NCBI GenBank assembly: GCA_023434365.1
Contig: JAEYSV010000042.1
Location: 1 to 64,000, forward strand
Direction of reading: 5' to 3'
Length of the DNA stretch: 64,000 bases
From: Bacillota bacterium
Lineage (GTDB): Bacteria > Bacillota > Clostridia > Lachnospirales > Lachnospiraceae
Numbering within the stretch: position 1 is the stretch's first letter; the number at the start of each line of letters is the position of its first letter. The notes under the pieces are model-generated. The model saw only the letters and a list, made by a program, of their open reading frames with translations. It ran no database searches and had not been told where the DNA came from. Positions 8,614-17,328 of the stretch are shown piece by piece. A program made the position numbers and the translations under genes.

Positions 8614-9216
8614 TTATCCTATCTCTTTCACCATAGCATATTGAACAATCTCTGTTCCTGGCATAGTATCCTCGGAAACAACTTTAAAACCGAGCTTATT
8701 ATAAAACAACACATTTTCTTCCCCATGTGTTTCCAGATAACACGCCTGCCCTTTCTCCTCAGCCATTTTCAACACTGGTAATATCAATCTCTTACCATAT
8801 CCTTGCCCTTGTTTATCTGGATCGACACCAAGTAAGATGATATATTGATGATTCTCTTTCATTATTTTTTTGTGTATTTCTAATGTAAATCTATCAAATG
8901 TATTGAATCGCTTACCTGCATCCGAGCCAATTTTCATTAGTGGTAATAATCCTGAACGTAAAGATCTAACTAAGCTAAACTTATAGTGTTTATAGTCGGT
9001 AAATAATATGATTCCTTCCATATCTTTGGAAATAGCATACGCATCAGCATACCGAATAGAGTAATTAATAAGAAATTTAACAAATAGTTTTATGTTATCG
9101 TGGTTTAACTTATCTGCTAAAATATGCTGAAACATTGGATAGTCATAGAAAGCCTTTGCAATGACATCCGCACTCTTTTCAATATCCTGCTTTCCCATCT
9201 TATATAAATACTTCAT
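8614..9216 (-). CDS. GNAT-family N-acetyltransferase
   Basis: A 200-residue acetyltransferase with the acetyl-CoA binding segment LLGVDPDKQGQGYGKRLI (motif A, Q/R-x-x-G-x-G/A type) and a C-terminal HGEENVLFYNKLGFKVV motif B. The start at 9216 is chosen because GGGGGGAAG lies just before it; an upstream ATG lacks a ribosome binding site. The acceptor is unknown. It stands alone between the CPBP protease gene and the GH16 gene. Confidence 0.85.
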   Translation of the reverse strand: MKYLYKMGKQDIEKSADVIAKAFYDYPMFQHILADKLNHDNIKLFVKFLINYSIRYADAYAISKDMEGIILFTDYKHYKFSLVRSLRSGLLPLMKIGSDAGKRFNTFDRFTLEIHKKIMKENHQYIILLGVDPDKQGQGYGKRLILPVLKMAEEKGQACYLETHGEENVLFYNKLGFKVVSEDTMPGTEIVQYAMVKEIG

Positions 9217-9368
9217 TACACTTCCCCCCATAATTAATTTATCTTTAATATTATATTCCATATTTTACCATAACTTATGTGTATTAGAAAGTAGAATTCT
9301 CTCGGATGTACCCTTCATAATTTATCTCCGATAATCCAATCTATCTTGCTATTTACTTCATATGACAA

Positions 9369-9424
9369 AAACTCTCTATAAGAATACAGTACTATCATGT
9401 ATTCTTATAGAGAGTTTATTTTAT
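9369..9424. terminator. Strong terminator after the GH16 gene
   Basis: A perfect 20-bp hairpin (9369-9388 with 9398-9417, 9-nt loop). On the minus strand it is followed by TTTTTG, so it terminates the GH16 transcript; on the plus strand TATTTTA follows. Confidence 0.9.
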
Positions 9425-9429
9425 ACTAT

Positions 9430-9486
9430 GGAGAGTAGCTATTATTTTGGAGAGTATCTATTATTTTGGGGATAGCTATTATTGTA
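9430..9486. repeat. Three tandem 19-bp repeats at the GH16 3' end
   Basis: Three head-to-tail copies of a unit close to GGAGAGTAGCTATTATTTT lie at 9430-9448, 9449-9467 and 9468-9486. The third runs into the last codons of the GH16 gene and contains its stop codon. The copies differ at a few positions. They look like a slippage expansion between stop codon and terminator. Confidence 0.75.
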
Positions 9487-12400
9487 TCTTAACAATACTA
9501 ATATCACGAATTTCTATTGTTGATGCTTTTGTATCCTCATTTGCAATCTTGCCCATTGATAAGACAAAATCAATTGCTGAATCGGAAGCATTGGAAACTG
9601 TGACATCCTGTTCTACGGTATATTCCTCATTCGCTTTAAGCGTAATGTCTGCTCCTCCATACCAAGCATAAGTTGCAGTGAGCAATGCAAATTTAACCGT
9701 TCTTGCTTCTGATGATTTAATCGTGAATTTCACTTTATAAGTAGACCCATTTTCTAAAAATAAACCGCCTTGCTTTAGCTGTACATTCCAATCAGCAGTT
9801 CCTGGATTGGTTACATCAAAGGTAACTTTTCCTTGCGCAAACTCTACATTGGCAGCACCAGGTGCAGTAATTGCACTAATCCAGTTAGCTTCTGTCTGTG
9901 AAAAGTCTCCATTTTTAATTAAATCTGTGCCTATCTCAATACCATTGTACGTTGGTGCATCTACTTCTTCTAACTTAATATTGTCAATACATATCTGATG
10001 TTTGCTATTGATTTCGATTCCTCCAACACTTCCCATAGATACACTAAAAATAGTTCTTGGGTCAGTAGTACTTGTCATTTGGAATACTGTTGAAAATGTC
10101 TGATAATCCTTAGTTAGATCAATGAGTTTTGAACCCGAATATGGTGTCCAATCATTGTCTGCCGATCCATCTCGCTGCAATGCGTACATAATTTTACGAT
10201 CTATGCTAGACTTAGCATTCAGACTGATCTTATACCATTTTCCGTTTTCTAATTTTATATTGTTCTGTTTTAATTGAATCTTCCAATCTTGATTTCCAGT
10301 GTAACTAATATCGAAAAAGGCTGCATTATCTTCATTTAGAGAATCAACTCCATAATAAACTTGGCTTGCAACACTTGAGTCTGTAAATACTTCGTATCCA
10401 GTTAATCCATTGGTAAAATCACCGTTTATGAATAGTGAATCCTCTTGAATACGAACATTATCAATATAGACTGTTCCAGCTACTCCAAGTAAGAAGTTTA
10501 ATGTACTTGCGTCAAGCCCTGCTTCTGTGGTAAACGTATATTTATATGTAGTCTTTGCATTGGTTAGTGTGGTAGTAAATAGTTGGCCTGCAATCGACGT
10601 TTGCATGGTCTGATTGTTATCACCATATGCGTCAAAGCTTAATATATATGTCTTATCACCTGATATTGCAATCGAATCTTGCTTTACAACTATTTGATCA
10701 ATCCCGACTACCGTCGTAGGAACTGATGCCTTTAGTTCACGCTTATTGTTCATATTAGTGACAGATACAATCGCTCCATTACATAGGTTTGTAATATTCC
10801 AGTATGCCAAACGGTTAGCTCCCTCTTGAAACTCACCATTATAAACATAATTTCCATCCGGTAAAACACTCTTTACTTCTACAGGGATGTCTGCTTGTCC
10901 TATTTTTTCAAGTCTGACATTGCTAATGGTTACGCTAGCTGTGGAACCTTGATTACCAAGATTAAATTCCAATCTTCCATTGGCATCGCTTGCATTTAGC
11001 ATATCAAACTCATAACTGTAGCTTTGTTTCGTCGTTGTTAACTGTGTTTTTGTATCTGGCATGTAGCGCTTATAACCATTGTCCGGTGCTGATATATCAG
11101 TTATCATTGTACGATCTTCTGTTGCTAATGCGTCAAAGGTAAGTCGATATCGATAACCATTTTCCATAGGCAAATCAGGTTGTACAACTTGAACACTGTA
11201 GTCAAGATCTCCAGCATTCACAGTATTAATTAGAAGTGAATTGTTTGATATTTCTGCAGTTGCATTACCACTTCCGGCAAGTAAAAATCCCCAGTCTTTA
11301 TTGTCGGACAGACTTTCATTAACAGAAAAATTACCATTGTTGATATAGTTACCTGTTGCATCCGGATCACGGAGTACAACCTGTGTAATAGGCTTTTGGA
11401 CATTTTCATCATAACTGTCTTTTTGATATACTCTGACATAGTCAACTGTCAGCTCAGCATTCTCACCAAACTGGGTAGTTGAATCAGGATTACCTGGCCA
11501 ATTGCCGCCCACTGCAAGATTAAGAATCATATAAAATGGTTGGTCAAATGGAGCAGGATAGGTTACTTCACCAAAACCAGGCTTCTTAGTAAACCAATCA
11601 TTTACAGTATAATATAATTTTCCATCTATGTAATAACGTATTTCATCTGGTTCCCATTCGCAAGAAAATACATGATATTCGCTTGCAAAATCACCATTTG
11701 CTAATTCATAACTTCCTTGCTTATGCGTATGTGGTTCTCCAAAGTGAAGAGTACCATATGCTTTATTGGTCTGGCTTCCAAGCACCTCCATAATATCAAT
11801 CTCACCACATTTTGGCCATTGTCCATACACATTTTCATCTGTTGGCATCATCCAGAATGCAGGAAGAAATCCCTGGCCACTTGGTACTTTCACTCTTGCT
11901 TCAAAGCGACCATACTTAAAATCATGTTTTCCCTGAGTATTTACTCTACCCGAGGTATATGTAGTACCGTTTTCATCATCTTTCTTGATTGCTTTAATCA
12001 CAAGACTGCCATCTTTTACAAAAATATTTTCTTCGGAATCTATGTACTCTTGTAATTCATTATTTACCCATCCAGGTTGATGCAATTCATAGTTCCAGTC
12101 TGCTCGATTTAACTTATCCCCATTAAACTCGTCATTCCAAACTAATTTATAGCCATCATCAGGTTTTGGTGGCTCAGCCTTATTAACGATTGTAAATGTA
12201 CATGATGCCGATTTATTACTTCCATCTGTTGCTGTTGCAGTGATAATTACCGTTCCAGCTTTCTTTAACAGTACTTTTCCATTCGCATCTACTGTTGCCA
12301 AAGCTGTGTTGGAGCTGCTATAAGCAAGCTTTTTATTCGTTGCATCACTTGGGAGTATAGTTGCAACGATCTGATAACTACTGCCTACTTCTTTCGTAAC

Positions 12401-13312
12401 ACTTGTCTGTGCTAATCTTATCGATTGTACAGGCTGAGTAATATTGATTGTAACAGTCGTCCTTATTGCACTTGTATCTAAAGAAGCCACTGTTATTTTC
12501 ACTTTTCCTGGTTTTTTTAATAACACTTTTCCTTTACTGTCAACAGTAGCGAGTGAAGTATTGGAACTACTGTACTTTAACGCTACTTTTGAGGCATTGG
12601 AAGGACTAATCTTTGCATTAATCTGATAAGTGGTTCCGACTGGTTTTGTAATGGTATTAGGAGTAACCACTATTTTAGTTATCCGATACCCAACTATCAC
12701 TGTAATTGCAGCCTTTTTTCCACTTCCGTCCTTTGCTTTTACTGTAATTATGGCTGTACCATTCTTTTTCCCAGTAATTTTACCTTTACTACTAACAGTT
12801 GCAATCTTAGTATTGGAACTGCTATAGATTAGGCCTTTATTATATGCATTGGAAGGTGATACCGATGTTTTTAAGGTGTAAGTTTTCCCTTTAGTTATAA
12901 CAATGCTGTTTACCGATGGTTTGGTAATTGTTATCTTGCTAACGGGAGTAACTGCTTTTACCGAAAGGTACGCTTTTTTTCCGCTCCCGTCCTTTGCTGT
13001 AACGGTAATCTTAACTGACCCCTTTTTCTTTGCTACTAACTTACCACTTGAACTTACAGATACGATTTTGCTATTAGAACTTTTGTAACTAACTTGTTTG
13101 TTAGTTGCATTGGTTGGCTTAACTCGCACTTTAAGTTGATAAGTCTTGCCCACAAGCATAGTGAGTGATTTGCTGGTTGGTTTTGTAATAGTTACACTAC
13201 TTGCATTTACCTTTTTTTTGGCTTGTACAAAAGTATCGCCATTAATTGGCAATAAGGTAATGACCATTAACACAATCAAAGCCAGGCTTATACTTTTACC
13301 CATCTTTTTCAT
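9479..13312 (-). CDS. Secreted modular GH16 beta-glucanase (laminarinase type) with Big2 and CBM4/9-like modules
   Basis: A 1277-residue secreted enzyme. Order: signal peptide (about 1-31); four Ig-like Big2 repeats (about 40-380) each with a KY(S/K)SSNxxIAxVxxxGK core; a GH16 catalytic domain (about 388-632) with the signature GEIDIMEV giving nucleophile E504, D506 and acid/base E509; then four beta-sandwich modules that begin NYINNGNF, NYVYNGEF, FINGDF and LIKNGDF and resemble CBM4/9 carbohydrate-binding domains. The catalytic sequence suggests beta-1,3- or mixed-linkage glucan hydrolysis. There is no LPXTG or SLH anchor. The start at 13312 follows AAAGGAG. The divergent AraC gene is the likely regulator. 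Confidence 0.93.
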   Translation of the reverse strand: MKKMGKSISLALIVLMVITLLPINGDTFVQAKKKVNASSVTITKPTSKSLTMLVGKTYQLKVRVKPTNATNKQVSYKSSNSKIVSVSSSGKLVAKKKGSVKITVTAKDGSGKKAYLSVKAVTPVSKITITKPSVNSIVITKGKTYTLKTSVSPSNAYNKGLIYSSSNTKIATVSSKGKITGKKNGTAIITVKAKDGSGKKAAITVIVGYRITKIVVTPNTITKPVGTTYQINAKISPSNASKVALKYSSSNTSLATVDSKGKVLLKKPGKVKITVASLDTSAIRTTVTINITQPVQSIRLAQTSVTKEVGSSYQIVATILPSDATNKKLAYSSSNTALATVDANGKVLLKKAGTVIITATATDGSNKSASCTFTIVNKAEPPKPDDGYKLVWNDEFNGDKLNRADWNYELHQPGWVNNELQEYIDSEENIFVKDGSLVIKAIKKDDENGTTYTSGRVNTQGKHDFKYGRFEARVKVPSGQGFLPAFWMMPTDENVYGQWPKCGEIDIMEVLGSQTNKAYGTLHFGEPHTHKQGSYELANGDFASEYHVFSCEWEPDEIRYYIDGKLYYTVNDWFTKKPGFGEVTYPAPFDQPFYMILNLAVGGNWPGNPDSTTQFGENAELTVDYVRVYQKDSYDENVQKPITQVVLRDPDATGNYINNGNFSVNESLSDNKDWGFLLAGSGNATAEISNNSLLINTVNAGDLDYSVQVVQPDLPMENGYRYRLTFDALATEDRTMITDISAPDNGYKRYMPDTKTQLTTTKQSYSYEFDMLNASDANGRLEFNLGNQGSTASVTISNVRLEKIGQADIPVEVKSVLPDGNYVYNGEFQEGANRLAYWNITNLCNGAIVSVTNMNNKRELKASVPTTVVGIDQIVVKQDSIAISGDKTYILSFDAYGDNNQTMQTSIAGQLFTTTLTNAKTTYKYTFTTEAGLDASTLNFLLGVAGTVYIDNVRIQEDSLFINGDFTNGLTGYEVFTDSSVASQVYYGVDSLNEDNAAFFDISYTGNQDWKIQLKQNNIKLENGKWYKISLNAKSSIDRKIMYALQRDGSADNDWTPYSGSKLIDLTKDYQTFSTVFQMTSTTDPRTIFSVSMGSVGGIEINSKHQICIDNIKLEEVDAPTYNGIEIGTDLIKNGDFSQTEANWISAITAPGAANVEFAQGKVTFDVTNPGTADWNVQLKQGGLFLENGSTYKVKFTIKSSEARTVKFALLTATYAWYGGADITLKANEEYTVEQDVTVSNASDSAIDFVLSMGKIANEDTKASTIEIRDISIVKIQ

Positions 13313-13458
13313 AATAAGCTCCTTTCCTTTATCCACTCGATATCCATTACAAGACTCACTATATCATCTAAATCGACAAATAAACATCATATTATTCTGT
13401 TTTATATTAACATTTTCTGATATACTTAGTTTAAGTCTTATTATCGTGGAGGTTTATT

Positions 13459-14202
13459 ATGGAGGAACATATTACTGATTCTCAGCTTCTTCAATCTCTT
13501 TTTCTACAAAGAGAAAATCATCGTATTCACCTTCCCTACGAAAAAGAGTTGCGTTTTTATGAAGCCGTGAAAGATGGGGATATCGATTTATTAAAAGAAA
13601 TCATGATTCCACTCAATCATCTAGAACTTGGTGTTCTATCTACCAATCCACTACGTAATATGCAATATCATCTTACAATTGCCATAGCATTTATCACACG
13701 GTTTTGCATCGAAGGAGGCATGGATGTAGAAACTGCATATACCTTAAGCGATGTAAATATTCGTAAGCTCGATCTTTTAACAAGTACAAAAGAACTCACT
13801 CTATTACACCACGAAATCGTGTTTGATTATGCAATGCGTATGAAGAAAATCAATACCAAACGAAGTAACTCCCTTGCAGTTACGAAATGTATCGATTACA
13901 TTTATAGCCATTTGCACGATATAATTACCATTGACACCCTAGCATTACATACTGGTAAAAATGCAACCTATCTGTGCGGTCTATTCAAAAAAGAAATGAA
14001 TACTACGATAGGCAATTTTATACAAAATAAGAGAATTGAAGCTGCAGAGAATATGCTCAAATTTTCTGATTACTCCGCAACCGATATCTCGAATTATCTG
14101 GCGTTTACTTCACATAGTTATTTTATTAATGTATTTAAAAAACGAACTGGCTTGACTCCAAAAGAATATCGAAAGCGATACTATCGAAGCAACTGGAAAT
14201 AA
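13459..14202 (+). CDS. AraC-family transcriptional regulator
   Basis: A 247-residue protein. The C-terminal third (about 145-245) holds two helix-turn-helix motifs: IDTLALHTGKNATYLCGLFKK and TDISNYLAFTSHSYFINVFKK followed by TGLTPKEYRKRY. The N-terminal domain (1-140) is alpha-helical and not a cupin, as in many Firmicute regulators of this family. The start has GTGGAGG upstream. It is divergent from the secreted GH16 gene across about 146 bp, so control of glucan degradation is a reasonable inference. Confidence 0.88.
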   Translation: MEEHITDSQLLQSLFLQRENHRIHLPYEKELRFYEAVKDGDIDLLKEIMIPLNHLELGVLSTNPLRNMQYHLTIAIAFITRFCIEGGMDVETAYTLSDVNIRKLDLLTSTKELTLLHHEIVFDYAMRMKKINTKRSNSLAVTKCIDYIYSHLHDIITIDTLALHTGKNATYLCGLFKKEMNTTIGNFIQNKRIEAAENMLKFSDYSATDISNYLAFTSHSYFINVFKKRTGLTPKEYRKRYYRSNWK

Positions 14203-14231
14203 GCGATTCGCTAGTAAAACGCTCCTACAAA

Positions 14232-14272
14232 TAAAAAGGCCATATTTATTACCTGTCGATAATAAATATGGC
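14232..14272. terminator. Terminator between the AraC and nucleoside kinase genes
   Basis: A perfect 13-bp stem, GCCATATTTATTA (14239-14251) with its complement (14260-14272). On the minus strand it is followed by CTTTTTATT, a good terminator for the kinase. The AraC gene may share it. Confidence 0.8.
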
Positions 14273-14286
14273 TATTAATTAAACAT

Positions 14287-14958
14287 TTATTTGTGCTTGG
14301 AGCTATCAACCTCAGCAATTTTTTTGCTAATTATTGCAAGAACCTCTTTTCTATCCTCTAGATTCCCCACAATATCATACTTAGCCGCATCAATCACTAA
14401 AAGAGGGGATAAGTTATATTCATTAAAGTAACTTTCGTATTCCCGATTCAGATTTTCCCAATATTCTCGTTCAACAATCTGTTCATAGTCCCGCCCTCTT
14501 TTCTTAATACGCTCAATAGCAGCATCCGTATCAATTTTCAGATATATCATAAGTTTTGGAGGTTCGACATGATCTAACATATTCGCAAGAAGTTCAACAT
14601 ATAGATTGTATTCATCCTTATCCATATTTCCTTCTTCATGAAGCAGTTTGGCAAATATCACATCTCCATAAATACTGCGGTCCATTAAGGTTGGCGTCCC
14701 TATTTCTGAAGCCTCCTTTAGCATCTTGAATCTTCTATTAAGAAAGAATATCTGAAGAGGGAAGGAATATCTTTTTCTATCATGATAAAACTTATCCAGT
14801 ATGGGATTATCCTGTACTGGTTCTTGAAAACAAGGAATCTTCATTTCCTTTGACAACATCTCCATGTAAACAGTCTTTCCAGCACCTACAACAGCATCAA
14901 TAACAATAGTTTCATTGGGATTATTTCTCTTTATCATATTAAAAAACTCCTTATACAC
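14287..14958 (-). CDS. Deoxynucleoside kinase (dNK/dAK-dGK family)
   Basis: A 223-residue cytosolic salvage enzyme that phosphorylates deoxynucleosides with ATP. It has a P-loop (AVVGAGKTVYME, about 22-33), the DRS motif (TLMDRSIYGD) that binds the nucleoside, and a LID segment with RGRDYE. Length fits the family. The start is a GTG with AAGGAGG six bases upstream; an internal ATG (residue 8) with AAGGAG is an alternative. Its promoter carries two close matches to the NrdR box, which suggests control together with deoxyribonucleotide synthesis. Which nucleoside it prefers cannot be told. Confidence 0.88.
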   Translation of the reverse strand: MYKEFFNMIKRNNPNETIVIDAVVGAGKTVYMEMLSKEMKIPCFQEPVQDNPILDKFYHDRKRYSFPLQIFFLNRRFKMLKEASEIGTPTLMDRSIYGDVIFAKLLHEEGNMDKDEYNLYVELLANMLDHVEPPKLMIYLKIDTDAAIERIKKRGRDYEQIVEREYWENLNREYESYFNEYNLSPLLVIDAAKYDIVGNLEDRKEVLAIISKKIAEVDSSKHK

Positions 14959-15047
14959 GTAGTTCCTCCTTGGCGCATTAAATAAATTCTCTATTTATTA
15001 TTATACATAAAAACTTGATTCTTACTAATTATCAATCTTCCAAAAGT

Positions 15048-15077
15048 ATAATATCACAATATATTGTATTGGGTCAA
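15048..15077 (-). promoter_or_regulatory. Sigma-A promoter of the deoxynucleoside kinase gene
   Basis: On the minus strand, -35 TTGACC (15077-15072) and -10 TATTAT (15053-15048) have an 18-bp spacer. The start codon is about 90 bp downstream. The spacer overlaps one of the NrdR-like boxes. Confidence 0.6.
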
Positions 15078-15100
15078 TATATATACACAATATTTTGTAT
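15054..15100. promoter_or_regulatory. Tandem NrdR-box-like operators
   Basis: Two 16-bp sites, TCACAATATATTGTAT (15054-15069) and ACACAATATTTTGTAT (15085-15100), each match the NrdR consensus ACACWATATATWGTGT at 14 of 16 positions. Centres are 31 bp apart (three helical turns), the arrangement known for NrdR box pairs. One lies in the promoter spacer, the other upstream of the -35, so ATP/dATP-dependent repression by NrdR is the inferred role. Confidence 0.6.
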
Positions 15101-15135
15101 TTTACTTAATCAAACATTTGACTTCGAATAAGAAA

Positions 15136-15266
15136 GAGTTTCGCTAGCGAAACTCTCCGCCTGCGGCGGGTCGCTTAGGCGACATTTTTCATTTCCGCCG
15201 TAGTGCGATCCTCGCGGAGCGTTTTTTATGATATAGGAAATTAGCAATTTCCTATATCATAAAAAA
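15136..15266. repeat. GC-rich palindrome array, possible repetitive intergenic element
   Basis: Successive dyads are GAGTTTCGCTAGCGAAACTC (15136-15155), CCGCC/GGCGG (15157-15169), GTCGC/GCGAC (15170-15183) and a 21-bp perfect inverted repeat (15222-15242 with 15246-15266, 3-nt loop). The first part is far more GC-rich than its surroundings and codes for nothing obvious. It looks like a dispersed palindromic unit or small non-autonomous element. Genome copy number is unknown. Confidence 0.6.
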
Positions 15267-15300
15267 AGGAGAACGAAAGTACCAATCCTTCGATCTCCTT
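15260..15300 (-). terminator. Terminator of the AlkD/flavodoxin operon
   Basis: On the minus strand AAGGAGA pairs with TCTCCTT, extended by an inner GAA/TTC pairing, and is followed by seven T. It lies about 45 bp past the stop of the flavodoxin-like gene and overlaps the long inverted repeat next to it. Confidence 0.8.
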
Positions 15301-15344
15301 AATTAATCGATATGTAAGAAACATTCAATTATCTAGCCTCTTCT

Positions 15345-16007
15345 TTATCGTATCTCTTGTGTCATATTGACAACCAATGGCTTAATTCTTTCTTTGATTG
15401 TTGCCCAATCCTGTACAATATGAGGAAAGATTGCACCATCTACCGTTTCTAAACAAGTTTCATCCTTTAGTCCAAATACTGCTCCGTTAGGAAAACTCTC
15501 ATTGAGTCCAACTATTTGAAAGGAAAGAGATTTCATAGTATTAGCCACAGGAGTAACCAGATTCTCGTGGTAGTATTTCAATGCCTCTTCTTTTTCTGGC
15601 ATTCCTCCATGACCAATAACCCCTACTTTTATATTCATAAGTGGAGAAGCAAATTGCGGATCATTTACCCAACTAGCATATAAAATCTCATTAATCTTCT
15701 CAAATACCATTATGAGTTTTGAAGGTATTGGCGAATAATGTGGTACCACTAGAAAGATACCATCCGATTCTGTTATTTTAGAAAATAGTCTATTAAACTC
15801 TTCATCTCTTACACAACTGCTACTTTTATAGCAGGCACCGCATAAAATACATGGTGTAATGTCATAATCCATTAATGGAATCACCTCAACTGAAGCTGCT
15901 TCCACTGTATTTTCTACCATCTCTTTAATTAAATGACATACCTTAACTGAGGTACTATTCTCCCCCAATAATTTCGTATTTGATGCAGCGATACATGTGA
16001 TTTTCAT
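15345..16007 (-). CDS. Flavodoxin-like/NADPH-dependent FMN reductase family protein
   Basis: A 220-residue flavoprotein. The N-terminus ITCIAASN and the ILCGACYKSSSC cysteine cluster, then a VPHYSPIPSKL loop, match flavodoxin-like oxidoreductases of the iron-sulfur flavoprotein kind, though the Cys spacing is incomplete for a full cluster ligand set. It probably binds FMN and moves electrons from NAD(P)H in the cytosol. The start at 16007 follows GGGGGATG; it lies 14 bp after the AlkD-like gene, so the two form an operon ending in a terminator. Confidence 0.78.
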   Translation of the reverse strand: MKITCIAASNTKLLGENSTSVKVCHLIKEMVENTVEAASVEVIPLMDYDITPCILCGACYKSSSCVRDEEFNRLFSKITESDGIFLVVPHYSPIPSKLIMVFEKINEILYASWVNDPQFASPLMNIKVGVIGHGGMPEKEEALKYYHENLVTPVANTMKSLSFQIVGLNESFPNGAVFGLKDETCLETVDGAIFPHIVQDWATIKERIKPLVVNMTQEIR

Positions 16008-16021
16008 GACATCCCCCATTT

Positions 16022-16729
16022 CTAACATCTAACATGTTTGCGTTTAAAACCAAGTTTGCCTTTATAGACTGCGTTCTGAATATAATCAGTTGCAACTTCC
16101 GTCTGACAGCGCTTTTTGTCCATGGTAACCTCTACTACTCCGACTTCTTTCGCTACTTTTATTGCCTCTTTATGAAGCGGCAAATAAGAAATTCCCACAG
16201 ACATAATAAAACTATTCATTGCGTATTTTGTTCGGTTTGGCTGGCTGTGTATCGTATCACGTATCATATAAAGCATGGTGAGCAGTTTTTCCCTATCAAA
16301 CTCGTTATCTTTACGAGAACCTAATAACCAGTTGTAACAGCTCCATCCCGCAGACATAGCTAGTTCTTTTCCACTATTTATCCAACTGTCAGCAACTGAG
16401 AATGCGATATCTGTTTCGGCCAAAGTAACTGCCACTATATAATCAGATATCATATAAAAATAAGCTTCTTCAATCCAGCGATTAAAATCTTCCTCTGTCA
16501 TTTTGTCTGGTTCAGCAATCATTCCGGCCAAATACATTGCATCATAATTCCCTGTTGCATAAAGCTGATCTGCTAATTTCTGATTGTATTTTATTTTCTT
16601 GAAAATGGGCTTCATTGCACTTATTGTTACGCCAAATACCGGCTCTTTCGCACCATTGCTCATATACATTTTTTTCGTACGTTCGTTACCTAAGGATCTT
16701 AGTTCCTCCATGATTTCTGTTAGTTCCAT
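16022..16729 (-). CDS. DNA alkylation repair enzyme, AlkD-like
   Basis: A 235-residue all-alpha HEAT-repeat-like protein matching the AlkD family, which excises N3- and N7-alkylated purines. Typical blocks are VPKKYNQ-like FKKIKYNQKLADQLYATGNYDA, a DSWINSGKELAMSAGWSCYNWLLG segment and a late KAIKVAKEVGVVEV. I did not verify the catalytic Asp/Trp/Arg set residue by residue. The start follows AAGGAG at a normal spacing. It is cotranscribed with the flavodoxin-like gene downstream. Confidence 0.82.
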   Translation of the reverse strand: MELTEIMEELRSLGNERTKKMYMSNGAKEPVFGVTISAMKPIFKKIKYNQKLADQLYATGNYDAMYLAGMIAEPDKMTEEDFNRWIEEAYFYMISDYIVAVTLAETDIAFSVADSWINSGKELAMSAGWSCYNWLLGSRKDNEFDREKLLTMLYMIRDTIHSQPNRTKYAMNSFIMSVGISYLPLHKEAIKVAKEVGVVEVTMDKKRCQTEVATDYIQNAVYKGKLGFKRKHVRC

Positions 16730-16765
16730 TTGTAATATCTCCTTATCATTTTATCATAAGCACAA

Positions 16766-16966
16766 TCATTCTCTATAAAAGATTAAGATGGATACGAAGT
16801 AAGCGACACTAAGTATCATAACCCCTAATCCAATCACAATTAATGGATATCCAGGAATAAAATCTGAAATCAATAACACAAAGAAAACTAACCAAATGCA
16901 CAATATAAAAGTACTTAATAACTTAAATCTAATTGACATATCTTTTATTTTCTTAATTCTATGCAT
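16766..16966 (-). CDS. Small membrane protein, unknown
   Basis: About 66 residues: a short basic N-terminus and two hydrophobic helices (about 18-38 and 41-63) with SDFIPGYPLI between them. AAGGAGGG sits just upstream; two adjacent ATGs are possible and the second gives better spacing. The gap to the AlkD-like gene is about 37 bp on the same strand, so it could head that operon. No family recognised. Confidence 0.55.
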   Translation of the reverse strand: MHRIKKIKDMSIRFKLLSTFILCIWLVFFVLLISDFIPGYPLIVIGLGVMILSVAYFVSILIFYRE

Positions 16967-17097
16967 CATGACCCTCCTTCAACAAATTGTGTAAACCATA
17001 CTTTTATATGTTCAACACCTTGTCTATATATACGATCATTTTAGCATATTAAGGAAAAAAGTACAGTATGTTAACATCTTTGCGTATACTATTACAC

Positions 17098-17268
17098 TTA
17101 TTTATCCTCTCGTAAAACGAAGTCATTACCATCTTGATCTCTAAATACTACCATCTTACCATAAGGCATATTCATTATCTCATCAACATCCACATCATTT
17201 TCCTTCATTTTGCTCCAGGCTGACTGAATATCATTAGTACTTAATAAGACACAATGTAGTACACCCTT
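17098..17268 (-). pseudogene. 3' remnant of a VOC (glyoxalase/bleomycin resistance-like) gene
   Basis: The minus strand reads, up to a TAA at 17098, a 56-residue segment (GVLHCVLLSTNDIQSAWSKM, then PYGKMVVFRDQDGNDFVLRE) typical of the C-terminal half of a VOC-family protein. An in-frame TGA just upstream (17269-17271) and non-coding sequence beyond show that the first half is gone. No start or ribosome binding site serves it. It is a decayed remnant next to another broken gene. Confidence 0.7.
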
Positions 17269-17328
17269 TCATTTATTAATTTACGTAGCTAATCATATTA
17301 TGCCAATAATCAATAAATAAATTAAGGA

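Noticed and set aside
11717..13088. Several plus-strand open frames of 60-112 codons
   Set aside because: They are antisense to the GH16 gene and follow its repeated Big2 codons; no ribosome binding sites and no family resemblance.
15222..15266. Terminator call for the long perfect hairpin
   Set aside because: T lies on the 5' side and A on the 3' side, the reverse of a terminator; only the overlapping minus-strand hairpin fits.
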